In this document: one piece after another, positions 23,877 to 31,582 of the stretch
Position numbering within the stretch: position 1 is the first letter of the stretch
Layout: each line of letters starts with the position of its first letter
Source of the DNA: a virus
IMG/VR virus record: IMGVR_UViG_3300014962_000015
Coordinates: 1 to 41,931 of that record
Strand: one strand, 5' to 3'
DNA: 41,931 nt
Notes under the pieces: generated by a model
What the model was told of the DNA's origin: nothing
The model's database searches: none
What the model saw: only the letters and a program-made list of their open reading frames with translations
Program-made: the position numbers and the translations under genes

Positions 23877-23931
23877 TTCCTACGTTTCCTCTGTCCACCG
23901 TATTTGTGTCCAAGTTCTTAGGGGGTAGTTC

Positions 23932-24450
23932 ATGCCTGTGACGATTAGCGGGTCTGGCCCGGTTACTGGGTTGACGAGTGTTGCGTCCCCGACGACGTTG
24001 AACGGCCTAACAATTCCCACGCTGGGTTTCGGCAAAGTATTACAAGTGGTTCAAGGGACAACAACACTATCTACTGCAAACAATACTTCAACGTACGCTG
24101 ATACCAACTTGTCGGCAACGATCACTCCGTCTTCGTCGTCTAGCAAGGTTCTCGTTCTGGTGAACCAGGCTGGGTGTTTGAAGAAAGGGGGCAACTCGGG
24201 TAACGGTATTCATTTGCAACTGTTAAGGGGTTCAACTTCTATTTGCGAGTTTGCGAAGTACGCTGGCTATACGGCGTCAAGTTCCGATCTTCAAATAGGG
24301 AATATTTCTACGGCGTATTTGGATAGCCCTGCTACAACTTCCGCGACCACCTATAAGACGCAGTTTAAAAATAATGTGAACGCTACTGGCGTTACGGTGC
24401 AGGACGGGTACGACACTTCTACGATGATTTTGATTGAGGTCGGTCCATGA
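23932..24450 (+). CDS. Fibre or receptor-binding protein, paralog 2
   Basis: The 172-residue protein starts at ATG 23932, after a 55-nt gap with GGGGGTAG upstream. Conserved ends shared with paralog 1 (FGKVLQVVQ; SSSSKVLVLV, DTSTMILIEVGP) frame a different centre. Two tandem copies suggest duplication followed by divergence, as in receptor-binding tip proteins that widen host range. Its stop overlaps the next start (ATGA). Confidence 0.6.
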   Translation: MPVTISGSGPVTGLTSVASPTTLNGLTIPTLGFGKVLQVVQGTTTLSTANNTSTYADTNLSATITPSSSSSKVLVLVNQAGCLKKGGNSGNGIHLQLLRGSTSICEFAKYAGYTASSSDLQIGNISTAYLDSPATTSATTYKTQFKNNVNATGVTVQDGYDTSTMILIEVGP

Positions 24451-25499
24451 GTACTGTTAAAGCGAATTACCTCCAGCATCCGTCGTCGTCTACCACTAAT
24501 TTGACGTTGGAGTCGGATGGTTCCGTGTCGGGTGGGTTGCCTACTGGTGGACGTAACGCCCTCGTGAACGGGTCTATGGCTGTCTGGCAAAGATCAACGT
24601 CGGCAATCACGATCACCACTACTTCGTATACCGCTGACCGTTGGGCTGCGTACCGTGCTGTTGCTGGTTCAAGTGTAAGCCGTCAGACGACAAGTGATAC
24701 AACTAATCTGCCGACGATCAAGTATTGCGCGAGGGTCGGCAGGGATAGTGGTAATACAGCGACAAACGCTATCTATTTCGGGCAACCGTTAGAGACATTA
24801 GACTCGTTGCGGTTTGCTGGTAAGACGGTGACGTTTTCTTTTTGGGCGAGAGCTGGCGCGAACTATTCTTCTGCGAGTAGCGCGTTGAAGGTTGAGATTG
24901 TTACTGGTACGGGTACTGATCAGAATGTGATTCACGGTTCGTACACTGGTTCTTCAACGATTGTGAGTGCGACTAAGACTTTGTCTACCACTTGGCAAAA
25001 GTTTTCGGTGTCTGCTGCCGTGGCTTCTACCGCGACTGAGATTGCGGTACAGGTTTGGTACACGCCTGTTGGTACTGCTGGTGCGTCTGATTATTTTGAG
25101 ATTACGGGCGTGCAACTGGAGGAAGGCCCTGTCGCTACCCCGTTCGAGTTTGAGGATTACGGGACGACGTTGCGGAAATGCCAGCGGTACTATCAGAAAC
25201 GAACAGCAGATTTGGCCTGGTTCGTCGCTGGCACAGAATACAACTCGACGCTTGCCTTGGCCGTATTCATTCCTGTTTGTCAAATGAGAGGCAACATTTC
25301 TGATGTCTACGCATCGGGAACATTATGGGATGTCACCGGAGTTGGCATTATTTCACCAACTTCAATAACGATAAATCAGTCCGGCAAAGATTCAGCAACA
25401 CTGTCTATCAACTTTGCTAGTGGCGCAGTTACCCAGCGGGCGGGATCGCTGAGAGGTAATGCGACAGGTGCATATCTTGCGGTTGGAGCGGAACTCTAA
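24447..25499 (+). CDS. Tail fibre/appendage with carbohydrate-binding-like domain
   Basis: The 350-residue protein starts at ATG 24447. It has a short fibre-like start, then a sequence typical of phage tail appendages with a CBM-like jelly-roll. The pattern is GGRNALVNGSMAVWQRSTSA, YTADRWAAYR, KTVTFSFWARAG, TTWQKFSVSAAV and YFEITGVQLEEG, ending in FEDYGTTLRKCQRYYQK. The last 100 residues change composition and may be an exchanged tip. It probably binds host surface glycans. Confidence 0.7.
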   Translation: MSTVKANYLQHPSSSTTNLTLESDGSVSGGLPTGGRNALVNGSMAVWQRSTSAITITTTSYTADRWAAYRAVAGSSVSRQTTSDTTNLPTIKYCARVGRDSGNTATNAIYFGQPLETLDSLRFAGKTVTFSFWARAGANYSSASSALKVEIVTGTGTDQNVIHGSYTGSSTIVSATKTLSTTWQKFSVSAAVASTATEIAVQVWYTPVGTAGASDYFEITGVQLEEGPVATPFEFEDYGTTLRKCQRYYQKRTADLAWFVAGTEYNSTLALAVFIPVCQMRGNISDVYASGTLWDVTGVGIISPTSITINQSGKDSATLSINFASGAVTQRAGSLRGNATGAYLAVGAEL

Positions 25500-25684
25500 T
25501 GTATTTCTTTCAAGACGTACTGAACGTTGTGACGAAAGAACTTGATCGCCAAATAGTCTTCCGAAACGGCGATGAGGTTGTGTCGTTTCCCGATGCGGAA
25601 TGGAACACGGGTCCAAATCGGATGGCCTACCTCGCCTGGGTCGCGGAAGGCAATACTCCTGAACCGTGGAATCCCGCACCGTAA
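25499..25684 (+). CDS. 61-residue fibre-associated protein
   Basis: It starts at ATG 25499, which overlaps the fibre stop (TAATG). The short protein ends in YLAWVAEGNTPEPWNPAP, a pattern common in small proteins encoded after phage tail fibres; such proteins may act in fibre assembly. The first half (MYFFQDVLNVVTKELDRQIV) is helix and strand. The role is inferred from position. Confidence 0.55.
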   Translation: MYFFQDVLNVVTKELDRQIVFRNGDEVVSFPDAEWNTGPNRMAYLAWVAEGNTPEPWNPAP

Positions 25685-25702
25685 CCCGCTAACCCGTCCA
25701 TG

Positions 25703-25720
25703 CCCCGCCATCGTGCGGGG
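25703..25720 (+). terminator. GC-rich hairpin between fibre and lysis genes
   Basis: CCCCGC (25703-25708) pairs with GCGGGG (25715-25720) around a 6-nt loop in the 60-nt gap before the lysis cassette. There is no T-run, so it may attenuate read-through or set mRNA ends rather than terminate. Confidence 0.4.
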
Positions 25721-25744
25721 CTGAACTATTTGGAGAACAAAAAA

Positions 25745-25981
25745 GTGCCTGAGTGGTTTGACGAACCAGGAGAGATCCTTGCCGTCTTGTCGATTGTTGC
25801 AGCCGTGTTCGCTGGCCTGATTTGGATCATTAAAGCGGTTGATGCGATTAAGCATGAGACGAAACCGAACTCTGGTCAGTCGTTGCGGGACGCGGTGGAT
25901 CGGATTGAGTCGTCGGTGACTCGGTTGAACGACAAACTCGATAACCACATTGATTGGCATTTGGATAACAAGGAGAAGTAG
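25745..25981 (+). CDS. Single-helix membrane protein, holin-like candidate
   Basis: I chose GTG 25745 with GGAG 9 nt upstream; frames further upstream cross a hairpin. The 78-residue product has one transmembrane helix (ILAVLSIVAAVFAGLIWIIK), then a coiled-coil tail (LRDAVDRIESSVTRLNDKLD). Its membrane helix, small size and place before another membrane gene and the endolysin suggest a holin or holin-associated protein. It could also be an antiholin. Confidence 0.6.
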   Translation: MPEWFDEPGEILAVLSIVAAVFAGLIWIIKAVDAIKHETKPNSGQSLRDAVDRIESSVTRLNDKLDNHIDWHLDNKEK

Positions 25982-26226
25982 TGAAGTTTTTGGATTGGTT
26001 AGCGGTGTCGCCGTTGGCGACAGCCGGTAAGACGTTTATCGCGGTGGTGTTGTCTGCTGCTGTCGCGGATTGGGCGACGGGTGGCGCAATCTCCCTGGCG
26101 AACTGGGAAGCGTGGGTGATCGCTGCGTGCGTGTCCGCTGTCCCGCTGATCGTGAACGCTTTGAACCCGCAGGACCCGCGTTACGGCGTTAAGGACCCAG
26201 CGTTGTTTGAGGACGGTGACAACTGA
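25981..26226 (+). CDS. Holin candidate with two membrane segments
   Basis: The 81-residue protein starts at GTG 25981, overlapping the previous gene's stop. It has two hydrophobic segments (TFIAVVLSAAVADWATGGAI and AWVIAACVSAVPLIVNAL) and a charged tail (DPALFEDGDN), the layout of many actinobacteriophage holins. It would form membrane lesions that release the amidase. The adjacent lysis genes support this. Confidence 0.6.
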   Translation: MKFLDWLAVSPLATAGKTFIAVVLSAAVADWATGGAISLANWEAWVIAACVSAVPLIVNALNPQDPRYGVKDPALFEDGDN

Positions 26227-26309
26227 TGCCGGAGCCGGAGTTCATGGAGCATCCCGAGTTTGACGGTGACCCGCTTGTTGGCGTGGTCGAGTTGGAGGAT
26301 GAGGATTAA
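26226..26309 (+). CDS. 27-residue acidic micropeptide
   Basis: The ATG at 26226 overlaps the holin stop (ATGA) and its stop overlaps the endolysin start (TAATG), so it is sandwiched by coupled translation. The peptide is strongly acidic (MPEPEFMEHPEFDGDPLVG, tail EDED). The tight overlaps support a real gene. The role is unknown, perhaps control of lysis translation. Confidence 0.55.
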   Translation: MPEPEFMEHPEFDGDPLVGVVELEDED

Positions 26310-26890
26310 TGTCGTTTGCTGACGAGTTGAAGCGTGAGTTGCGGAAGCAGTTCCCGAAGGATCAGGTGAAGTTCGCTAAGGGTTGGCGTACTCGTGGCGA
26401 TAAGTGGCTGACGGGGAATGGTCGCCCTGTTGGTTCGTTGCATCATCACACGGCGGGTGGTTCCGCGAACAGGAACCCTGGCGTGGTCGCGTGGTGTATC
26501 GCGGCGAAGCAATCACATGGTTGGTGTAACGCGGTGATTGACCGTGACGGCACGGTGTTCATTGTGGGTGTGAACGCACAGTGGCATGCTGGTTTGGGTT
26601 CGTTCGCTGGCACTCGCTGGGAGAAACTCGGAATTGGTCGGGATATGGGAAACCGCCACCTCTGGGGCACAGAACTCGTCGATCCTGGTAAGGGCAAGAC
26701 GATCACGAAAGCGCAGAAGCAAGCGATGGCGAAACTTGATGTGTGTCTGCGTGCGGCGTGTGGTTGGCCTGGGTTCAAACTGCGGGTGATGAATCACAAG
26801 GACTGGACGAGCCGCAAGAGCGATACGAATTATTCGTGGGGGTACTGGCTGCGTCGTGCCCGTGCCGCATGGCTGACTCGGGCACGCTAG
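26309..26890 (+). CDS. Endolysin, N-acetylmuramoyl-L-alanine amidase
   Basis: The 193-residue protein has an Amidase_2/PGRP-type fold. LHHHTAGG near residue 45 supplies the first zinc His. GWCNAVIDRDGTVFIVG and AQWHAGLGSF form the central strands and second His. VMNHKDW near residue 157 gives the last metal ligand. It cleaves the bond between N-acetylmuramic acid and L-alanine in peptidoglycan at lysis. There is no signal peptide, so export through the holin is expected. No cell wall-binding domain is seen. Confidence 0.88.
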   Translation: MSFADELKRELRKQFPKDQVKFAKGWRTRGDKWLTGNGRPVGSLHHHTAGGSANRNPGVVAWCIAAKQSHGWCNAVIDRDGTVFIVGVNAQWHAGLGSFAGTRWEKLGIGRDMGNRHLWGTELVDPGKGKTITKAQKQAMAKLDVCLRAACGWPGFKLRVMNHKDWTSRKSDTNYSWGYWLRRARAAWLTRAR

Positions 26891-27229
26891 TTGAGTCTTG
26901 CACGCAAGATTGATCGCCGTAATCGCGGCCTACGTACTGTTCGGATTGGTACTGCTGCTACTGCGGTAGGGGGTGTCGCTTGTTCTGGTGTGATTGCGGT
27001 AGGTCTAGCCGCGCAATCTGGTGCGTTGAATGCGGAACAGCAGACGAGTGTGGATGTTCCTGTGGTTGTACCTGCGGGGACGGTGTCACCGTCGATTCGG
27101 AGTGTGGTTCACAAGGACAAGGCGAAAGCTCAACCGAAACCTAAACCGTCTCCAGCTCCTCCCGTGAGTCCTCCGAAGCCTGCGAACAATAACGGTAATA
27201 ACAATTCTGGTAAGTCGAACGGATCTTAA
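26891..27229 (+). CDS. Membrane-anchored Pro/Lys-rich lysis-region protein
   Basis: It starts at TTG 26891, directly after the endolysin stop. The 112-residue product has a basic N-terminus (LARKIDRRNRGLRTVR), one membrane helix (about 24-45, TAVGGVACSGVIAVGLAA) and a long Pro/Lys/Asn-rich extracellular tail (AQPKPKPSPAPPVSPPKPAN). This topology fits a cell-wall spanning anchor, possibly an accessory lysis or wall-binding protein. No spanin or lipobox motif is evident. Confidence 0.55.
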   Translation: MSLARKIDRRNRGLRTVRIGTAATAVGGVACSGVIAVGLAAQSGALNAEQQTSVDVPVVVPAGTVSPSIRSVVHKDKAKAQPKPKPSPAPPVSPPKPANNNGNNNSGKSNGS

Positions 27230-27231
27230 CT

Positions 27232-29181
27232 ATGCCTACTGCTGCTGAGTATGACATCACTGAGGCGTTGGGGATGGTGTCTGCCGCGTCGGGTGTGACG
27301 ACGACGAATCTTCCTCCTGGTATCCGGTGGGATTGTTCGATTGCTGGGATGCCGTTTCTGTTCGCGATGAGTGACCAGTTCCCGATGCAGCGGGAGACTG
27401 CTGAGTTTCGCCGGCAACGTATTGATAATGAGCGTGATCCTGGTGAGCAGTCGCTTGACTCAGGTTTCTGGTTGCGGTCCCAGTCGAGTTTCCATCTTGG
27501 TGCGGGGTTGACTTCTGCTGAACCGTTGGAGATTAACGACGCGGAGGCACGGTTCCGGTATGTGACTTCTGGTGGCGTGGATGTGTGGACTCCTGGCGAG
27601 TTGAGGCTGTTGCATGCTTCGACGGTTGCGAACGCCGATTCGACTGCTTCGCAGCTTGCTATCGGTGTGGACACGGGTGTGTTGCATGGGTATGGGACGA
27701 CGTTGAAGTATGTGCCGTTGTCTGGGTCTTCCTCGACGGTAACGTGGTCTGGCACGCATACGATCACGAGTTTGACGACGGATGGTTCGTCGTATTTCGT
27801 GGGTGATGAGACGGGTATCTGGAAGGGCACGCTTCCTGGTTCGTCTGGCACGGGGACACGGATCTATTCGTTGTCTGCTGCACCGTTGCTGCGGTGGGTG
27901 AAGCAGCGTTTGATGACTGCTGTGGGTGAGTCGATCTATGAGGTGACGAATGTGTCGCCTGCTACTCCCCCTGCGGCGTTGCCGACCGCGCACTATGTGC
28001 ATCCGACGACTGGTTGGAAGTGGACGGATTTCGCTGAGGGTCCGTCCGCGATTTATGCGTGCGGGTATGCGGGTGACACGTCGATGATTTACCGAATGAC
28101 GGTGACCGCTTCGGGTACGGGTTCGTCGGGCACGATTGGTTTGTCGCAACCGACTGTTGTTGCGGAGCTGCCCCGTGGTGAAGTGGCCCTGTCCTTGTAC
28201 TCGTACCTGGGTTCCTTGTTGATCATCGGCACGAGTAAGGGTTTACGTGTCGCCTCGATTGCGGAGACGACGGGTGCGTTGAATGTTGGCCCGTTGCTGT
28301 TCACGGCGACTGGTGGGGTGAAGGACACGGTTGCGATTGGTTCCTACATTTACGCGGCTGCCGGTTCAGCGGTGGATTGTGGGAATCATGTGTCGCGTCC
28401 TGGGTTGTGGCGGGTGGATCTTGCGACCCCGCTGGATAACAACAATCGGTTCGCGTGTGCCCCAGATTTGACGGCACCGTCTGGTACTTCGGGTGCTGCG
28501 GAGCAGGTGACGGTTGCTGGTGGGAAGGTTTTCTTCACGGTGTCTGGTGCTGGCTTGTTGAAGGAGTCCACGGATTTCGTGTCGGAGGGCTGGCTGGAGA
28601 CGGGCCGTATCCGGTTTGCGACGTTGGAGCGGAAGGCGTGGAGGGATTTGCGTCTGATTGGTTCTGCTGGCATGTCGGGCACGGTTGAGGGGTACGTGTC
28701 GAGTGTGGGTGATACGTCACCGTCGTTTTGGTCGAAGGTGATCACGATTTCTGGTGCGTACCCGGATGAGGCTGGGTCGTTGAATACGGTGTCGGAGTTG
28801 CCGACGGCGAACGCTTTTGTGGCGTTGCGTCTGGTGCGGGACATTTCGACCCCGGAGGAGTCTCCGGTGTTGGGTGGCTACCAGTTGCGTGCGTTGCCGG
28901 CACCTCGCCGTTCGGAGCTGGTGCAGGTTCCGATCCTGGTGTTCGATTTCATGCTGGACCGGAACGGGTTGAAGTTTGGTTGGAAGGGTGCCGCGTGGGA
29001 CATGGTCTCAAATTTGAAGGCGATGGAGTCTGCGAAGGGCACGGTGCAGTGGCGTGATTTCACGACGGGTGAGGTTGCGGAGGGGTATGTGGAGCAGATT
29101 CGGTTCACGAGGACGACCCCACCGACACGTAACTTGTCCGGTATGGGCGGTATCGCCACGGTAACGCTTCGCCTCGTGTAG
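27232..29181 (+). CDS. Large tail protein, nozzle/tail tubular B candidate
   Basis: The 649-residue protein starts at ATG 27232. Residues about 80-480 alternate short strands with Gly/Thr/Ser turns and repeating blocks (LVYGYGTTLKYVPL-like), typical of a beta-propeller. The C-terminal 150 residues (VQVPILVFDFMLDRNGLKF, TVQWRDFTTGEVAEGY) form a separate domain. This size and architecture fit the tail nozzle of short-tailed phages (T7 gp12 type), the lower end of the tail. It follows the lysis genes, an unusual split of the tail genes. Confidence 0.6.
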   Translation: MPTAAEYDITEALGMVSAASGVTTTNLPPGIRWDCSIAGMPFLFAMSDQFPMQRETAEFRRQRIDNERDPGEQSLDSGFWLRSQSSFHLGAGLTSAEPLEINDAEARFRYVTSGGVDVWTPGELRLLHASTVANADSTASQLAIGVDTGVLHGYGTTLKYVPLSGSSSTVTWSGTHTITSLTTDGSSYFVGDETGIWKGTLPGSSGTGTRIYSLSAAPLLRWVKQRLMTAVGESIYEVTNVSPATPPAALPTAHYVHPTTGWKWTDFAEGPSAIYACGYAGDTSMIYRMTVTASGTGSSGTIGLSQPTVVAELPRGEVALSLYSYLGSLLIIGTSKGLRVASIAETTGALNVGPLLFTATGGVKDTVAIGSYIYAAAGSAVDCGNHVSRPGLWRVDLATPLDNNNRFACAPDLTAPSGTSGAAEQVTVAGGKVFFTVSGAGLLKESTDFVSEGWLETGRIRFATLERKAWRDLRLIGSAGMSGTVEGYVSSVGDTSPSFWSKVITISGAYPDEAGSLNTVSELPTANAFVALRLVRDISTPEESPVLGGYQLRALPAPRRSELVQVPILVFDFMLDRNGLKFGWKGAAWDMVSNLKAMESAKGTVQWRDFTTGEVAEGYVEQIRFTRTTPPTRNLSGMGGIATVTLRLV

Positions 29182-29303
29182 GTGACACCCTACCCAGATG
29201 CCGTTTAACGGCGATTTCAGGCCCGTAGACAGGGTTTTACTGGCTCCTGGTATACAGACAGGGTGACACCTTTCTAACGTCTTAGAGCGGCTGTAATTGA
29301 GAG
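29182..29303. other. Intergenic stretch with GTGACACC repeats
   Basis: This 120-nt stretch after the nozzle gene has no gene. GGTGACACC occurs near both ends (about 29181 and 29271), and AGACAGGGT is repeated near 29228 and 29255. The terminator follows. No function is evident. Confidence 0.3.
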
Positions 29304-29338
29304 AACCCCCCGAAGGATGATTGGTCCTTCGGGGGGTT
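29304..29338. terminator. Bidirectional intrinsic terminator
   Basis: A 14-bp perfect stem (AACCCCCCGAAGGA at 29304-29317, loop TGATTGG, TCCTTCGGGGGGTT at 29325-29338) is followed by TTCTTTCTG on the plus strand. It lies between the converging virion operon and integrase operon, so it should stop transcription from both sides. Confidence 0.85.
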
Positions 29339-29350
29339 TCTTTCTGCTTT

Positions 29351-29584
29351 CTACAGGTTGTCCTCAGTAATCGTGGTCACCCGCATCCGATGCTGGGGTC
29401 TCACGTTGTTGATTTTCGCCCGTCGCCCCATCTCCCGCAGGTCACCGAGCCTGGAGTCGTAGCACCGTTCACACATGTCGAGTTCCCACGGGGCACCCGC
29501 TTTGTAATTCCACACGACCGTGAGGGTTTGCACATTGTCTTCGCTTCGGCACAGGTCACACATGAGCCGCTCGATCTTCGCCAC
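29351..29584 (-). CDS. Lsr2-like zinc protein
   Basis: The 77-residue protein starts at GTG 29584, with CTGGAGGTGA upstream, and overlaps the integrase end by 29 nt. It has two CxxC pairs (CDLC near residue 9 and CERC near residue 39). It also has the middle pattern TLTVVWNYKAGAPWELDMC followed by DLREMGRRA, which resembles the N-terminal dimerisation part of Lsr2 (a strand, W/Y-E-I/L-D-L, helix, GRR). Actinobacterial Lsr2 silences AT-rich DNA. Here it lacks the AT-hook C-terminus and may instead regulate excision or modulate host Lsr2. Confidence 0.6.
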   Translation of the reverse strand: MAKIERLMCDLCRSEDNVQTLTVVWNYKAGAPWELDMCERCYDSRLGDLREMGRRAKINNVRPQHRMRVTTITEDNL

Positions 29585-30608
29585 CGTCGATCACCTCCAG
29601 GCCAGGTTTACCGAACACGTTCGGGAACATGGGTTTGCCTGCCCACGTCTCATCGCGTTCCAACTTATCAAGATTCATCCCCGTATAGATCTCAGTCGTC
29701 TTCACTGAGGCGTGTCCCAGCATTGCTTGAACCCTGCCGAGGGCACGATCATAGCCTTCGCCACGCAGTTGCTGTACGGCTGCGGCAGCACCAGACCTAC
29801 GCAGGGAGTGCATGCCTTGCCCTGACGTTTCGTACCCCAACGTTTTCATGGCTCGTTTGATGGGGCGGTAGATCTGTACGGTTTTCTTTGTGGGCAGCAG
29901 CGGCATGAGAGCACCAGGGTTGGGTGCGAGGCGGTGCGTGAGTGGGTCTTTGAGCATCGGCATGGGGCCGAATCGTGGGATGACGTACCAGCGTGGGTCG
30001 AGGAAGTCGGTGTTCATCATGCGCCGGTAGTGGTTGAACCATTCGACCATCTCTGTGCGGAGCTCAGCGGTGAGCGGCAGCATGTCGTGTTGGTCGGTTT
30101 TGATCCGGTAAATATCGACCCGATTGTTTTTGAAGTCGATGTCTGCGATCCGCAGGTTCGCGATCTCTGAGGCTCGGCAGAACGTGAACAGTCCCAGGGC
30201 GACACAGGCACGGTCCCGTGGGTGGTACTCCCCCGCGACTTGGAGCAGGCGTGGGAAGTCTTCGGGTTCGATCCAGACTTTCTTGGCTTTCGGGACCCGC
30301 AGGTTCTCAAACTCCACGGTTGGGTTGAGGAGCGGGTTGATGTATTGCCGGCGTGCCGCCCAGTTGAAGAACCCTTTCAAAGCTGTCATGTACACGTTCT
30401 TGGTTTGGGGGCACCAGTTGGACTGCCCGAACAGGATGTCGAAGTCGGTTGGCGTGATCCGATGGAGATAGGTGTTACCCATTTGTTTCGTGAGGGCGAC
30501 TAGCGGTGATCGGTGGTTGATCACGGTCCGCTGTTTGCGGCCCTTGTTGACCAGGTATTTCAGGTACTCGGTTTGTGCCTCAACCAGGGTGATGTGCTTG
30601 ATGTTCAT
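29556..30608 (-). CDS. int: Tyrosine integrase
   Basis: The 350-residue recombinase starts at ATG 30608, 7 nt after CGGAGG. It has an N-terminal SAM-like core-binding region (LVNKGRKQRTVINHRSPLVA, GFFNWAARRQYINP). The catalytic domain shows the Arg of CRASEIANLRIADID, the HSLRRSGAAAA box with the H-x-x-R pair and the LGHASVKTTEIYTGM box with His and the nucleophilic Tyr. It recombines attP with a host tRNA gene. The adjacent tRNA-type core upstream of its start supports this. Confidence 0.93.
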   Translation of the reverse strand: MNIKHITLVEAQTEYLKYLVNKGRKQRTVINHRSPLVALTKQMGNTYLHRITPTDFDILFGQSNWCPQTKNVYMTALKGFFNWAARRQYINPLLNPTVEFENLRVPKAKKVWIEPEDFPRLLQVAGEYHPRDRACVALGLFTFCRASEIANLRIADIDFKNNRVDIYRIKTDQHDMLPLTAELRTEMVEWFNHYRRMMNTDFLDPRWYVIPRFGPMPMLKDPLTHRLAPNPGALMPLLPTKKTVQIYRPIKRAMKTLGYETSGQGMHSLRRSGAAAAVQQLRGEGYDRALGRVQAMLGHASVKTTEIYTGMNLDKLERDETWAGKPMFPNVFGKPGLEVIDGGEDRAAHV

Positions 30609-30679
30609 GTCTGCCTCCGTTAGGTGACTTGTGTTTTTGACACTATACATGTTTGACCTGGCTAACACCATAACTAAAC
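30609..30679. promoter_or_regulatory. Integrase upstream region
   Basis: Between integrase and the attP core lie TTGACA (30637-30642), TATACAT (30645-30651) and TTTGACC, arranged as possible promoter elements on either strand. TTGACC occurs again near 30801. These short repeats may be arm-type integrase sites. No single promoter can be fixed. Confidence 0.35.
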
Positions 30680-30719
30680 CCTGACTTGGGTTGGGGTTCA
30701 AGTCCCCCCTCGGACACCA
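30680..30719. other. attP core, tRNA 3' end with CCA
   Basis: TGGGG (30692-30696), TTCAAGT loop (30697-30703) and CCCCC form a T-arm with four perfect G-C pairs. The acceptor strand CTCGGAC (30709-30715), A discriminator and CCA (30717-30719) follow. No 5' half of a tRNA is nearby, as expected for an attP core copied from the end of a host tRNA gene. Integration would restore the host tRNA. The tRNA identity is not readable from this piece. Confidence 0.75.
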
Positions 30720-30720
30720 A

Positions 30721-30793
30721 GGTTAAGAACAGGCCCCTGACCTGGGCTTTTACTCCTCCGAATCGGTGCTTTATAAGTACGTTTTTCTTAACC
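30721..30793. repeat. Inverted repeats flanking attP
   Basis: GGTTAAG (30721-30727) and CTTAACC (30787-30793) form a 7-bp inverted repeat in the arm between the attP core and the regulator promoter. They may be arm-type integrase or excision-factor sites; this is inferred from position. Confidence 0.35.
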
Positions 30794-30809
30794 TTCAGAT
30801 TTGACCGAT

Positions 30810-30842
30810 CAGTGATTGACACTGTGTGTGGGGTGGTATCAC
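30810..30842 (+). promoter_or_regulatory. Regulator promoter with dyad operator
   Basis: TTGACA (30816-30821) is followed after 15 nt by TATCAC (30837-30842). A dyad CAGTG-ATTGA-CACTG (30810-30824) overlaps the -35 box. The same CAGTxATTGAC core occurs in the spacer of the promoter at 31583. A short leader with AAGGAG leads to the ATG at 30896. An autoregulating repressor is the simplest reading. Confidence 0.5.
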
Positions 30843-30895
30843 CATTGTCTAAGATGTTAGTAGGCCAGGACAGGGCCAGAAGGAGCGTCTCGACA

Positions 30896-31342
30896 ATGGC
30901 AAGACCAGCGGTAACACCAGATAAGAACACACTCGAACGATACTTGGAGCAGGGCCTCACGCACCAGCAGATCGCAGATATCGTGAATCAGCAGCACGGA
31001 TCGAGGATCGGGCGGACCGCTATCGCGGCTGCCGTGATGAAGTACGGGCTGGGAACTCAGCGTCCACGGTACAAGGATGAGCTGCCGTGGAAGGTGCGGG
31101 ACGAGCATGGGAACGCATACCAGGCGGTGATGCTCAGGCTCCTTGGTAGGAAGCGAGCCAAGCGGCATCTTTCCGAACGGGATGAACGCAACCTTGCGTC
31201 GTGGCTTGACGGGATGCGGAAAGACGGGCTGATCGTGGCGTATGACCCCGACTCTGGCCCAGGGTTCTTCTACATCGACAAACGGTACAAAGACCACAAC
31301 CGGCATATACCGATTAGGGTGAAACCGTTACGGAACATGTGA
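30896..31342 (+). CDS. HTH regulator, repressor candidate
   Basis: The 148-residue protein starts at ATG 30896 with AAGGAG 9-10 nt upstream. It has an N-terminal helix-turn-helix region (LERYLEQGLTHQQIADIVNQ, then RIGRTAIAAAVMKYGL). The C-terminal domain is basic, ending in FFYIDKRYKDHNRH and IPIRVKPLRNM. It is transcribed away from integrase and upstream of the early promoter that shares its dyad, so it may be the immunity repressor. The family is widespread in actinobacteriophages, where its role is often unverified. Confidence 0.65.
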   Translation: MARPAVTPDKNTLERYLEQGLTHQQIADIVNQQHGSRIGRTAIAAAVMKYGLGTQRPRYKDELPWKVRDEHGNAYQAVMLRLLGRKRAKRHLSERDERNLASWLDGMRKDGLIVAYDPDSGPGFFYIDKRYKDHNRHIPIRVKPLRNM

Positions 31343-31355
31343 CCCCCAGATTGTC

Positions 31356-31373
31356 CACCGCCTACAGGCGGTG
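31356..31373. terminator. Hairpin after the regulator gene
   Basis: CACCGCCT (31356-31363) pairs with AGGCGGTG (31366-31373), an 8-bp perfect stem 14 nt after the regulator stop. There is no T-run; it may mark an mRNA end or assist the larger stem-loop downstream. Confidence 0.4.
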
Positions 31374-31409
31374 AAACCCCCTGGAGAATCACCCAGAACC
31401 CAGATCAGA

Positions 31410-31490
31410 GCGAGCCCCCCCAAACCCCCCCAAATGAAATTTCGGGACGGTCTGAGGGGGCTCGCGTCGTATAGATAGTGGGTTTTTCTT
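31410..31490 (+). terminator. Long stem-loop before the early promoter
   Basis: GCGAGCCCCC (31410-31419) pairs perfectly with GGGGGCTCGC (31456-31465), with a 36-nt loop containing CCCCCCAAA runs. GGGTTTTTCTTC follows about 16 nt later. It may terminate regulator transcription before the replication operon. A separate role in the 276-nt gap (RNA or binding site) is possible. Confidence 0.45.
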
Positions 31491-31582
31491 CACCCGTCAC
31501 CCGTCACGTCGCTCGCCCCGCAGTCATTATTGACCCCATACAACGATTCCACAACACGAGCAGAACCCGCGTGTCACTCCGC

